A stretch of DNA of 64,000 nt, taken from positions 1-64,000 of IMG/VR virus record IMGVR_UViG_3300025870_000013; one strand, written 5' to 3'. This stretch comes from a virus. The position numbers and the translations under genes were made by a program. Of the stretch, positions 52,663 to 60,371 are shown piece by piece. Below the pieces are notes generated by a model. That model ran no database searches. It was not told where the DNA came from and saw only the letters and a list, made by a program, of their open reading frames with translations. Numbering within the stretch: position 1 is the first letter of the stretch; each line of letters begins with the position of its first letter.

Positions 52663-52673
52663 GATATATAATA
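52663..52673 (+). promoter_or_regulatory. GATATATAATA element
   Basis: Exact copy of the recurring element, starting 12 nt before ATG 52675. The 14 nt from GATATATAATAC into the ATG match the arrangement at 2776. Confidence 0.45.
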
Positions 52674-52674
52674 C

Positions 52675-53043
52675 ATGAAAACATTTAATACATATTTAAT
52701 TGAAAACGCTGTTAACGAACAGGATTTGGAACTTATTAATGAAGGTCTTCAAGAAACTTGGACTCCAGAGTTAGAAGATAAAATAGATGCAGCATTAGAA
52801 TCTTTTGCTTCAGAATATCAAAATGAAGATGGATCTTATGATATTGAGAGACTTAATGAAGAGATGACTAATGAAGGTTTCTTTGGATCAATTATTGGTG
52901 GACTTACCGGTTTTGCTTTAGGGAAATCTATTGGTAAAATGCTAGCAAAAGTTCTTGGTATTCAAAAAGGTGTGTTTTACGATTTATTAACTTCTAGACT
53001 TGTAGGTGCCGCATTAGGTGCAGCTCTAGGTAAAAAACTGTAA
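52675..53043 (+). CDS. signature-bearing precursor with glycine-zipper C-terminal peptide
   Basis: The N terminus MKTFNTYLIENAVNEQ resembles T4 internal-protein targeting peptides (MKTYQEFIAEA). Residues 15-68 are acidic. Cleavage-like sites LINE-G (about residue 23) and MTNE-G (about residue 67) occur, the second directly before a hydrophobic, Gly-spaced segment running to the end (GFFGSIIGGLTGFALGKSIG, LVGAALGAALGKKL). I infer an acidic propeptide removed in the prohead to release a membrane-active peptide of about 55 residues, perhaps acting during DNA entry. The gene lies between the tube-fold and resolvase genes. Confidence 0.65.
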   Translation: MKTFNTYLIENAVNEQDLELINEGLQETWTPELEDKIDAALESFASEYQNEDGSYDIERLNEEMTNEGFFGSIIGGLTGFALGKSIGKMLAKVLGIQKGVFYDLLTSRLVGAALGAALGKKL

Positions 53044-53694
53044 ATGAATTACTTAGCAGTAGATTTTTCTTTAAATTCTCCAGGTTTATCCATATATAAT
53101 GATAAAAAAAAGAGTTATCATTTTATTAGTTACATAAAACCAAAAACAGGAACTAAAGCAGAACAAAAACTTCAAGAAGAGATTTCTTTATTAGAAGATG
53201 TTACTTTAGTTAATCAACCTGATTTTACAAACAATGAATCTTTCTCAAGCGCCGAACTCTTAAAGGTAAAGAGATATGATAAAATGGCTGATGACTTAAT
53301 CAACCTAATATTACAAAATTCTTTTGAAGGTGATGGTTTCACTATAGCATTTGAAGGTACTTCTTATGGTTCTAAGATGGGAACTAATAATATGATTGAC
53401 ATGGCAGCAGGAGCCGCAATCTTAAAGCTTAAACTTTTAAAGACCTTAAATCCAGAAGATTTACTTACTGTTGCTCCTACCACAATTAAGAAGTTTGCAG
53501 GTAAAGGTAACATGAATAAACTACAATTATTTGAAGCTTACCAAAAAAATGTGAACGAAGACCAAATCTTGGCTAAAAGCCCTTTGTGGAAAATAGTTAA
53601 AGACCTAGAAATTGGGAAGAAGATCCCGAAGCCTTTGGATGACTTAGTTGACGCTTATTTTCTCGCAGCATACGTTTCAAACCTCCAAGCCTAA
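53044..53694 (+). CDS. RuvC-like Holliday junction resolvase
   Basis: A 216-residue RNase-H-fold nuclease with the RuvC acidic residues in place. Asp7 lies in YLAVDFSLNSPGLSI, Glu104 in IAFEGTSYGS, and Asp199/Asp200/Asp203 in KPLDDLVDAYFLAAY. RuvC enzymes cut four-way junctions symmetrically. T4 uses the unrelated endonuclease VII (gp49) to resolve branched DNA before packaging, so this phage may use a RuvC-type enzyme instead. It begins directly at the end of the preceding gene and precedes the gp32/primase/UvsY/UvsW recombination cluster, consistent with recombination-dependent replication. Confidence 0.82.
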   Translation: MNYLAVDFSLNSPGLSIYNDKKKSYHFISYIKPKTGTKAEQKLQEEISLLEDVTLVNQPDFTNNESFSSAELLKVKRYDKMADDLINLILQNSFEGDGFTIAFEGTSYGSKMGTNNMIDMAAGAAILKLKLLKTLNPEDLLTVAPTTIKKFAGKGNMNKLQLFEAYQKNVNEDQILAKSPLWKIVKDLEIGKKIPKPLDDLVDAYFLAAYVSNLQA

Positions 53695-53840
53695 TCTAAC
53701 TTCTGGCTTAACTAACATTTGTTATATGCACTTGCCGAAAAACTGTTTCATTTTATTTTAAAAAAAATTAAAATTAATCCCAGGTGAAACAAATTAAAGG
53801 TTAGATATATAATAAGTATAATAACAAAAGTATTAATTAC
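53695..53840 (+). other. intergenic region with candidate promoter
   Basis: This gap holds a GATATATAATA copy near its 3' end, an A-rich run (53758-53770) and no long hairpin that I can find. No tRNA-like or other RNA fold was recognised. Together with 54012-54109 it is the least coding part of the window. Confidence 0.6.
53804..53814 (+). promoter_or_regulatory. GATATATAATA element before replication cluster
   Basis: Exact copy of the recurring element, 37 nt before ATG 53841, followed at 53824-53834 by acaaaagtatt, as at 38311-38321. It is the best-placed promoter candidate for the gp32/primase/uvsY/uvsW unit. Confidence 0.58.
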
Positions 53841-54011
53841 ATGTTAGTTACAACAGATTACCTTCGTTTATTAAGCATCCTACAAAAAATGGTGATAGCG
53901 AACCAGCTTACTGAAAAGCAAGCGTCAGAGTTACTTCACAAATCAGGACTGATTAAGTTAAAGGAGAATAAATGGAAGGAACCTTCTGGAGCAATCTTAA
54001 CAATTAATTGA
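53841..54011 (+). CDS. small protein, 56 aa
   Basis: A short open frame ATG 53841 to TGA 54009-54011 encodes a 56-residue helical protein: MLVTTDYLRLLSILQKMVIA, then NQLTEKQASELLHKSGLIKL and a Lys/Trp-containing end. Leu/Ile spacing gives good amphipathic helices, and the QLTEKQASELLHKSG part resembles a small helical DNA- or protein-binding motif. It follows the candidate promoter at a normal leader distance and precedes gp32 by 98 nt, which supports a real gene. Function unknown; it could be a regulator of the replication cluster. Confidence 0.6.
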   Translation: MLVTTDYLRLLSILQKMVIANQLTEKQASELLHKSGLIKLKENKWKEPSGAILTIN

Positions 54012-54109
54012 AACTATTTATTATTATACAATATAAGGAAACGAAAGAACATTAAAGTAATTTCAAGGTAAACAATTAACAATTTTAACAAACTAAACAA
54101 TTTAAAGGT
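54012..54109 (+). other. leader region of the gp32-like gene
   Basis: A 98-nt A/T-rich stretch without a clear hairpin. It contains repeated aacaa/aacaattt words just before ATG 54110, giving an unstructured leader. T4 gp32 binds its own leader to repress translation, and an unstructured A/T-rich leader would permit the same here. Confidence 0.4.
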
Positions 54110-55030
54110 ATGAGTGATTCATTTGACATTTTTAACTTGGGCGTGGAAGACGTAGAAACGCACCAAGTACAAGCAAGTAGTTCTACTAACGAGATCTACA
54201 AACCAACAGCAGACGATGGTAAAGACGGAACTTACAAAGCATTAATACGTTTTGTGCCAAATCCAGAAAACCCTCGTAATTCCCTAATCCAAAAATATGT
54301 ACACTGGTTAACAAACTCTAGTGGCGATGGTAAATTAGTTGATTCTCCAGCAACAATCGGAGAAAAATGCCCTATCGCAGATGTATTTTGGAAGTTGCGT
54401 AAATCAGATTCAGCTGTAGATAGAAAATCTTCAGATAAACTAAAAAGACGCCAACAATACTATTCTTTAATCAAGATCGTAAAAGATCCACAAAATCCAG
54501 AATTAGAAGGTACTTACAAAGTATTTAAATTTGGATATAAAATTAAAGAAAAGATAGATGCAGAATTAAAACCAAACTTTGGTGAGCCAACACAAGTATT
54601 CGATTTATTCGAAGGTAAAAACTTTGAGTTAGTTATCACTAGACAAGGTGAATATAATAACTACGATACATCTAAATTTTCTTCTAGTAAGTCAGCTATT
54701 ATTATGGGCGATGCCCCGGCAGAACGTAGTAAAGAAACTATGACTACTATCAAAGAAGAATTAGAAGCAGCTCCTTCATTAAAAGGATATGATTATCAAG
54801 CATGGGACGAAGATACAAGATCATTTGTAAATGATGTATTAAGAATGTATCTTAATCCGGGTGATTCAATTGCATCGATGACATCAAGTGCTCCAAAGGC
54901 AGCAACTAAAACTGCAACAGCAGTAAAAGAAAAACCAGCGGCAGCACCAGTGGCTTCAACATCGGAATCAACTTCAAGTGTATCAACAGATGATGATCTA
55001 GATTCTTTCTTGAATGACCTCGACATCTAA
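54110..55030 (+). CDS. 32: gp32-like single-stranded DNA-binding protein
   Basis: The 306-residue protein matches T4 gp32 in length and layout: a short N-terminal cooperativity region, an OB-type core (LIRFVPNPENPRNSLIQKYV, SLIKIVKDPQNPELEGTYKV, FKFGYKIKEKIDAELKPNFG, FELVITRQGEYNNYD), an Ala/Thr/Ser-rich linker and an acidic tail ending DDDLDSFLNDLDI, the protein-interaction tip. T4 gp32 binds zinc through one His and three Cys; here Cys87 (EKCPIADVFWK) is the only cysteine in the protein, so that zinc site is lost. It coats ssDNA in replication and recombination with the primase, UvsY and UvsW encoded downstream. Confidence 0.88.
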   Translation: MSDSFDIFNLGVEDVETHQVQASSSTNEIYKPTADDGKDGTYKALIRFVPNPENPRNSLIQKYVHWLTNSSGDGKLVDSPATIGEKCPIADVFWKLRKSDSAVDRKSSDKLKRRQQYYSLIKIVKDPQNPELEGTYKVFKFGYKIKEKIDAELKPNFGEPTQVFDLFEGKNFELVITRQGEYNNYDTSKFSSSKSAIIMGDAPAERSKETMTTIKEELEAAPSLKGYDYQAWDEDTRSFVNDVLRMYLNPGDSIASMTSSAPKAATKTATAVKEKPAAAPVASTSESTSSVSTDDDLDSFLNDLDI

Positions 55031-56096
55031 TAACAATATAGAACTTACTGAAGAGTTAAAGGATAAAATAAGATATGCACTTAAGCAAGTAGTATCTCAA
55101 ATACATTCTACTCCTAATAAGAAGCTACTAAAGGACATGCATGGGCGAATAACCTGTGCATGTCCCTATTGTGGCGATTCTCACTCTGACGATACCAAGA
55201 AAAGAGGTAATATATTTTGGGATACACTACAGTATCACTGTTATAATTGTAGTTATCATACTAATCTATATTCTTTTTTAAAGGATCATGATGTTAAGAT
55301 GGATACATCTAATGACTCTTTTATGGTTATCGATTACATCAAACAAAACAAAATACAGGTAAACCCAGAGTCTGTATTGAAACACCAGGCGCTAGAAAAG
55401 ATACATAATCTAGCAATTGATGTTGAAGAATTCAAGAAACATTTTAAAGCTAAAGTAATAGAACCGGGTGATTGGATTTGGTTTCAATTAAAAGATAGGT
55501 TATTACATAATCGATCTGAAGAATTTCTATATTCAGATAAAGAGTTTCGTTTGTGGATTCTTAATTATAGTACAGATGGCAAAATTATAGGTGCACAGAC
55601 ACGTAGAATGAAAGGGTATGGACAGAGATATTTAACTTATGATTTGCCAAAATTATATGAAGAAATGGGTAAGCCATTAGAAATGAGCAATGAGGAACTA
55701 AACACACTTACAAAGATATCAACACTTTTTGGAATTATGCAATTAAATTTCCAAAGACCAATAACAATGTTCGAAGGTCCTTTAGATGCTAAATTCATGA
55801 ATAACTCGTTGGCCTTAGCAACTGCAGGTAGATCAACTGATGATTTTGATGAGATACCAACTGTTAGATATATGTTTGATAATGACACAACGGGTAAAAA
55901 GAAAATGGCAGAAAAGTTAAAGAAAGGACGTCCCGTTTTTATGTGGACTAAATTTCTTAGCGAAAATAAACTAGATACATATAATATTAAGGATCTAAAT
56001 GATTTAATATTGAAGTGTTTTGAGCTTAAAATCGATGCTCACAAAAAGATCGATAATTATTTCACTTCTAATCAATTAGATTTATGGTATGTATAG
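55014..56096 (+). CDS. 61: gp61-like DNA primase
   Basis: A 360-residue primase. The zinc-binding domain has Cys50, Cys53, Cys76 and Cys79 (ACPYCGDS and HCYNCSYH) for template recognition. The TOPRIM catalytic part shows MFEGPLDAKFMNNSLALATA (acidic Glu and Asp-x-Ala) and YMFDNDTTGKKK (D-x-D). These domains and the length match T4 gp61, which makes RNA primers with the gp41 helicase. The ATG lies 17 nt inside the end of the gp32-like gene, and the next gene starts within its end, so the replication genes form one operon. Confidence 0.88.
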   Translation: MTSTSNNNIELTEELKDKIRYALKQVVSQIHSTPNKKLLKDMHGRITCACPYCGDSHSDDTKKRGNIFWDTLQYHCYNCSYHTNLYSFLKDHDVKMDTSNDSFMVIDYIKQNKIQVNPESVLKHQALEKIHNLAIDVEEFKKHFKAKVIEPGDWIWFQLKDRLLHNRSEEFLYSDKEFRLWILNYSTDGKIIGAQTRRMKGYGQRYLTYDLPKLYEEMGKPLEMSNEELNTLTKISTLFGIMQLNFQRPITMFEGPLDAKFMNNSLALATAGRSTDDFDEIPTVRYMFDNDTTGKKKMAEKLKKGRPVFMWTKFLSENKLDTYNIKDLNDLILKCFELKIDAHKKIDNYFTSNQLDLWYV

Positions 56097-56305
56097 AAAC
56101 GATTAACAACATGGTTGAGGATAACTTTGATGAGTTCCAAAAAGACAGTGATAGATTTAAGGGTATGAAACTTTTGATAGATTTCAAGCCATTAGATCTT
56201 AGCGTCAATTCTCCAGAAATGGAAATGCCAAAACCTAAATTTAAGAAGAGGCAAATAACATCAAAATTTATTAAACCAAATCCTAACAAGAAATCATTAT
56301 TTTAA
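56084..56305 (+). CDS. hypothetical protein, 73 aa
   Basis: A small protein overlapping the primase by 13 nt. The N terminus is acidic (MVEDNFDEFQKDSDRFKG), and the C-terminal half is Lys/Pro-rich and basic (KPKFKKRQITSKFIKPNPNK). An in-frame ATG at 56111 is an alternative start. The conserved setting between primase and uvsY suggests an accessory replication factor; no family recognised. Confidence 0.6.
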   Translation: MVCIETINNMVEDNFDEFQKDSDRFKGMKLLIDFKPLDLSVNSPEMEMPKPKFKKRQITSKFIKPNPNKKSLF

Positions 56306-56306
56306 T

Positions 56307-56729
56307 ATGACTAAAGAAAACATACTAGCATTAGACGGAAAATTAAGTAGACAAAGAACTGAGTGGACAAACAATATAAAAAAGTTGGCACAGAGTTTAA
56401 GAAACTTAAATTTAATGGAAGAAACAATTGCTGAAGTTTTATCTTCACGTCAATCTCTAGTAGAACAAATGTCGTATTTAAATATGAAGGTAAAAGAACA
56501 AAAAGCAAAAGTAGCTATTAGATATAGAGAAGCCTATATTAGATACTATGAATATGATTATAAACTCGGAGAAAAACAAAAAGAAAGATTTATAGAGACA
56601 GACTTAGCAGATGAAAACATGATATTGGCTCATCTAGAAAATCAAGTTGAGTTTTTCAAAGATTCGGTAAAAACCCTAGATAATATGGGATTTGCCATTC
56701 GTAATAGACTAGCATTAAAAGATCTATAA
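56307..56729 (+). CDS. uvsY: UvsY-like recombination mediator
   Basis: At 140 residues it is nearly the length of T4 UvsY (137), is helical, and ends with the same type of sequence: LENQVEFFKDSVKTLDNMGF, then AIRNRLALKDL. The GFAIRN segment corresponds to GFAIKH of T4 UvsY as I remember it. A basic middle (KVKEQKAKVAIRYREAYIRY) would bind DNA. UvsY loads the UvsX recombinase on gp32-coated ssDNA. It lies directly upstream of the UvsW-like gene; the two genes are neighbours in T4 too, which strengthens the call. Confidence 0.75.
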   Translation: MTKENILALDGKLSRQRTEWTNNIKKLAQSLRNLNLMEETIAEVLSSRQSLVEQMSYLNMKVKEQKAKVAIRYREAYIRYYEYDYKLGEKQKERFIETDLADENMILAHLENQVEFFKDSVKTLDNMGFAIRNRLALKDL

Positions 56730-56754
56730 CGAAAAATAAAAATGCTCTAACAAT

Positions 56755-58263
56755 GTGGAGCTTAGTTTAACTGAAAACAAACAGTTGCTACGTATTGATG
56801 AAGCAACTGAATTAGAACTGGAACAACTCAATATTTCTTTAAATAGAAGAATTGATTCATGGCGATTTAATCCTTTGGTTAAAAAGGGTTTATGGGATGG
56901 ATATGTTTCATATATAAAAGATGATAAATGGATTCCTTCAGGATTATGGAGAGAAGTCATGCAGATATGTAAAGAATATAAATTTGAGTTTAAACTCAAT
57001 GGTATTACTGACATGTTTGATACCAATATTAATCAAGAAAAATTTACAAAATGGGCTTTAGACTTTTTCGAAAAGTCAGAGATAACTCCAAGAGATTATC
57101 AAATAGAGGCAGCATTTAATATACTAAAATTTAGAAGATGCTTAAGTGAGCTTGCAACTTCTGCGGGTAAAACACTGATATCATTCTTAACAGTATCATA
57201 TTTACTAGAACAACAAAAAGCAAAAAAGATTTTATTTATTGTACCCAATGTATCATTAGTTGTACAAGCGAGTGAAGATTTTCTAGACTATAATTATAGA
57301 AATGCAATAGATATTAAGGTACAGCAAATATACAGTGGTCAAAAATTAAGGCCAGGTAGGAATGTTATTATTGGAACATATCAATCACTTGTTAAAAAAG
57401 ATAAAGCATATTTTGCAGAATTTGATGCAGTAATCGTTGATGAAACACACAAAGCAAAATCAGCCTCTATTAAAACTATTTTACAAAAGTGTATTAATGC
57501 AGATTATAAATATGGTTTATCTGGAACTATTCCAAAAGAAGGCACATTAGATAGATTAACTTTAATGGCATATACTGGTCCATTAATTACAGAAATAAGT
57601 GCACATTATTTACAAAACGAAGGGCACATTGCTGGCTGTAAAGTAAAGGTAATTAAAATGGACTATGCACCTCAATCTACAAAAGACGCATTTAGAGAAA
57701 TGTCCCAGAATAGATATGAAAGTAAAGACGTTTTTAAATTTGAGCAAAACTATGTGATCAATTCACCTGGAAGACTTAATTTTATAACAAGCATTATCTC
57801 CAGGGTTAAGGGTAATAGTTTAGTTCTTTTTCATAGAATTGAACATGGTAAAAAAATATATGAAAAACTCAGACAAGAGAGTGATAAATCTGTTTATTAT
57901 GTTGATGGTGGAATTGATAAAGATATTAGAGAAGAACACAAAAAGAAAATGGAAGCTGGAGACCAAGTCGTCATTGTCGCTTCATATGGTACATTCTCAA
58001 CTGGTATATCCATCAAGAAAATCCACAACATATTCTTCACAGAATCATTTAAATCGGAAGTAATTATTAGACAATCTATCGGTAGAGGTTTAAGGCAACA
58101 TAGCTCTAAAGACTCGGTCAATATTATAGATTTTGTAGATGATTTAAGTTCTCCTGATTGGGACAACTATTTAATAAGACACTCCAAAGAAAGACAAAGG
58201 ATCTACAAGGAACAGAAGTTTAAGTATGATATAAAAAATGTAGATTTTGAAGGAGATATATAA
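56755..58263 (+). CDS. uvsW: UvsW-like SF2 helicase
   Basis: A 502-residue helicase with a UvsW-type N-terminal domain (FNPLVKKGLWDGYVSYI), ITPRDYQIEAAF as the Q-like motif, Walker A ATSAGKTL at 134-141, DETH at 229-232, YGLSGTIPKEGTLDRLTL and motif VI RQSIGRGLRQH. In T4, UvsW remodels branched DNA and R-loops, switching replication from origin to recombination mode. I use the GTG at 56755, since the frame has no nearby ATG upstream and the nearby ATG at 56753 is in another frame. Its stop overlaps a GATATATAATA element for the next unit. Confidence 0.9.
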   Translation: MELSLTENKQLLRIDEATELELEQLNISLNRRIDSWRFNPLVKKGLWDGYVSYIKDDKWIPSGLWREVMQICKEYKFEFKLNGITDMFDTNINQEKFTKWALDFFEKSEITPRDYQIEAAFNILKFRRCLSELATSAGKTLISFLTVSYLLEQQKAKKILFIVPNVSLVVQASEDFLDYNYRNAIDIKVQQIYSGQKLRPGRNVIIGTYQSLVKKDKAYFAEFDAVIVDETHKAKSASIKTILQKCINADYKYGLSGTIPKEGTLDRLTLMAYTGPLITEISAHYLQNEGHIAGCKVKVIKMDYAPQSTKDAFREMSQNRYESKDVFKFEQNYVINSPGRLNFITSIISRVKGNSLVLFHRIEHGKKIYEKLRQESDKSVYYVDGGIDKDIREEHKKKMEAGDQVVIVASYGTFSTGISIKKIHNIFFTESFKSEVIIRQSIGRGLRQHSSKDSVNIIDFVDDLSSPDWDNYLIRHSKERQRIYKEQKFKYDIKNVDFEGDI

Positions 58264-58265
58264 TA
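58255..58265 (+). promoter_or_regulatory. GATATATAATA element
   Basis: Exact copy spanning the end of the uvsW-like gene, 42 nt before ATG 58297. Compatible with a promoter core for the packaged-protein genes that follow. Confidence 0.5.
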
Positions 58266-58296
58266 AAATAATAACATACAAAAAAATAACAACACT

Positions 58297-60351
58297 ATGT
58301 ATAAATTAAAATCTTTTGATCAGTTTTCTACTGAATCACAAATCAATAGATCTAGACAAGTAGAAGAAGAAAACTCTACTAAAAGAACTACCGAAGCAGA
58401 AACATATAAAAATTTACTTGGTGAATTTAAAGTTACTTCTATCAAAGAATTAACTGAAGAGCAAAGAATTGAATTTTTTACTAAGTTAAGAGGCGCTGAG
58501 ATTAACGAAGCAACTGTTTTAATTGAAGAAGGAACTAGAGGACAAATTGGTAAAATCGATAAAAAAGGAAATATCACTTCTGTATATATGCATTATGATT
58601 CATATCCTGAAAACATATTACCTATTATAACTTCAACTTTTAAAGATGGTAAAAATGTAGATTTTATTCTTAAGAATGGAGACAGTTCGGGTTTAGATAA
58701 AGATGTTAAGAAGATTAATTTCTACGGGAACTTTACAGCATCTAAGGGTAAAATTGCTAATATATCTAAATATCTAAGAGATGTTGCTGATGGCGGCGGT
58801 GCTGAATTCGTATACTTATGGGATGAAGCCAACAAAGAATGGTTAATGGCAGACATTTACGGTAAAGGATATGATGATGTTTACCCAGCGTTTGAATCTT
58901 TAACTACTTCAGTAAATGAAGCTATTTCAGTTCAATATAAAAGAGACGCAAAAAAAGTTTTAACAGTTTATAAAAATTTATTTACTAAGAAACTAACAGA
59001 TTTTGGTGCAATGGACAAAGTAGGTACATTAGGTTGTATTAAGTATCTTTTTGAAGAAGCAATGACAGACGCTAATTTCCACAGAGAGAAAGTTATATCT
59101 AAGAATATTAAAGGTACAATAGGTTCATTTGAATTAAAAGTAGCAGGTTTAGGTAATCACTTTTTAACAATAGGTCCTACTACTACAAAAAGAATTTTAG
59201 ATAAACATTATAGTGACCTTGCAAATGCAGCTGGTTGGTCAGGAATCGGAATTGTTGAAGGTACTGCTCTTTATTTAGAGAGTATTAAAGAAGAAGCTTC
59301 AGGTCAAGCTCTATTAAATGCGTTTAACATGTTTGAGTCATTTGCGTATGACGAAGGAGATGCTATCAATGAGAAATCATATGATAAAAAGTCTTTAATG
59401 AAAGCTATGAAAGCAGATGATGGCATGATTCAATTAGGAAATGGACAAGAGTATGTTATTTATGCATATGGTAATGGCAACGATAACAATGATGATATGT
59501 GGGGAGATAAAACAATCTTTGGATTAGATCAAGACGGAGAAGAACATGAGATTAAATATTCTGACATTGTAAGTTATAATGAAGCTACTGTAGTTATGGA
59601 TGCAATGGATCCTAAATCAAAGATACTTAAAAAACTTTTAAAGAAACATAACGTTAAAATGAAAGTTTTAGATCCTAGTGGACCAAGTGGTTGGCCAGAG
59701 GTTGAAATGACAGGTTCAAGAGAAGATCTGCAAGCAGTTTTAGCATCTGAAGATGGTTGGGACGACGCTGGTTTAGAAGAATATATCGAAGAATCAGTAG
59801 TTACTGAATCACACCCAAAATGTTCAAATAAAAAAGGACATGCATACAAAGAAATTGACAAAGACGGAACTGTAGAATGTGAATATTGTGGTTTAAGAAA
59901 TTCATTAAGCGAATCAGAGGTTACTGAAGCTAAATTTGTTAAAGAGTTTGACGAGGCTGTTTTAAAAGCAACTACACAAGAAGAGGTTCTTGAAATTTAT
60001 CCAAACGCAGAATTCTTTATTGGCAAATCAGATCATTTCTTTGGAGAGTTTGATGAAAATTTATTCTTTAAAGCATATTATACCAAAGGACAAAAAGAAT
60101 TTGAAATCAAGTCAATTTATTCTGAAAAAAACAGTAACTATGTTCACTTATATAATGAATCAGTAGTTACTGAAGCTGAAGTTAATTCAGATGAAGAATT
60201 TGAAGAATATGCAGTAACTGTTTTACAAAAAGCATTTGGAGAAGATTTTGACGAATCTAAATCTAAAAAAGTTATAGACGGTATTTTATCTAAAGCAGAT
60301 GGAGATTATGGTACTGCAGTTGGTATGTTAACTAGCTCGTTAGGACAATAA
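58297..60351 (+). CDS. second putative prohead-processed polyprotein, 684 aa
   Basis: It starts MYKLKSFDQFSTESQI, a version of the shared signature. Cleavage-like sites are EINEA (68-72), SVNEA (near 207), ESVVTES (499-505), ESEVTEA (539-545) and ESVVTEA (621-627). The segments between them look like separate small domains. One has RGQIGKIDKKGNITSVYMHY DSYPEN character near residues 80-105. One is a helical domain at about 207-340. A 35-residue zinc-finger-like piece (CSNKKGHAYKEIDKDG then CEYCG) is flanked by two sites, and the last piece is acidic and helical. I infer processing by the prohead protease into several internal proteins, as for the 3954 gene. Confidence 0.65.
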   Translation: MYKLKSFDQFSTESQINRSRQVEEENSTKRTTEAETYKNLLGEFKVTSIKELTEEQRIEFFTKLRGAEINEATVLIEEGTRGQIGKIDKKGNITSVYMHYDSYPENILPIITSTFKDGKNVDFILKNGDSSGLDKDVKKINFYGNFTASKGKIANISKYLRDVADGGGAEFVYLWDEANKEWLMADIYGKGYDDVYPAFESLTTSVNEAISVQYKRDAKKVLTVYKNLFTKKLTDFGAMDKVGTLGCIKYLFEEAMTDANFHREKVISKNIKGTIGSFELKVAGLGNHFLTIGPTTTKRILDKHYSDLANAAGWSGIGIVEGTALYLESIKEEASGQALLNAFNMFESFAYDEGDAINEKSYDKKSLMKAMKADDGMIQLGNGQEYVIYAYGNGNDNNDDMWGDKTIFGLDQDGEEHEIKYSDIVSYNEATVVMDAMDPKSKILKKLLKKHNVKMKVLDPSGPSGWPEVEMTGSREDLQAVLASEDGWDDAGLEEYIEESVVTESHPKCSNKKGHAYKEIDKDGTVECEYCGLRNSLSESEVTEAKFVKEFDEAVLKATTQEEVLEIYPNAEFFIGKSDHFFGEFDENLFFKAYYTKGQKEFEIKSIYSEKNSNYVHLYNESVVTEAEVNSDEEFEEYAVTVLQKAFGEDFDESKSKKVIDGILSKADGDYGTAVGMLTSSLGQ

Positions 60352-60359
60352 TAAAATAA

Positions 60360-60367
60360 GATAAATA
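60360..60367 (+). promoter_or_regulatory. GATAAATA element
   Basis: One base from the T4 late core TATAAATA, starting 12 nt before ATG 60372. The same octamer precedes ATG 19269 by 12 nt and ATG 26778 by 13 nt. Confidence 0.35.
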
Positions 60368-60371
60368 CCTT

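Noticed and set aside
53695-53840. tRNA or structured RNA in the gap after the resolvase
   Set aside because: No cloverleaf or stable long stem could be drawn by eye; only A/T-rich sequence and a promoter-like word.
56753-56760. ATG 56753 as start of the uvsW-like gene
   Set aside because: It is in a different frame; the helicase frame starts at GTG 56755.
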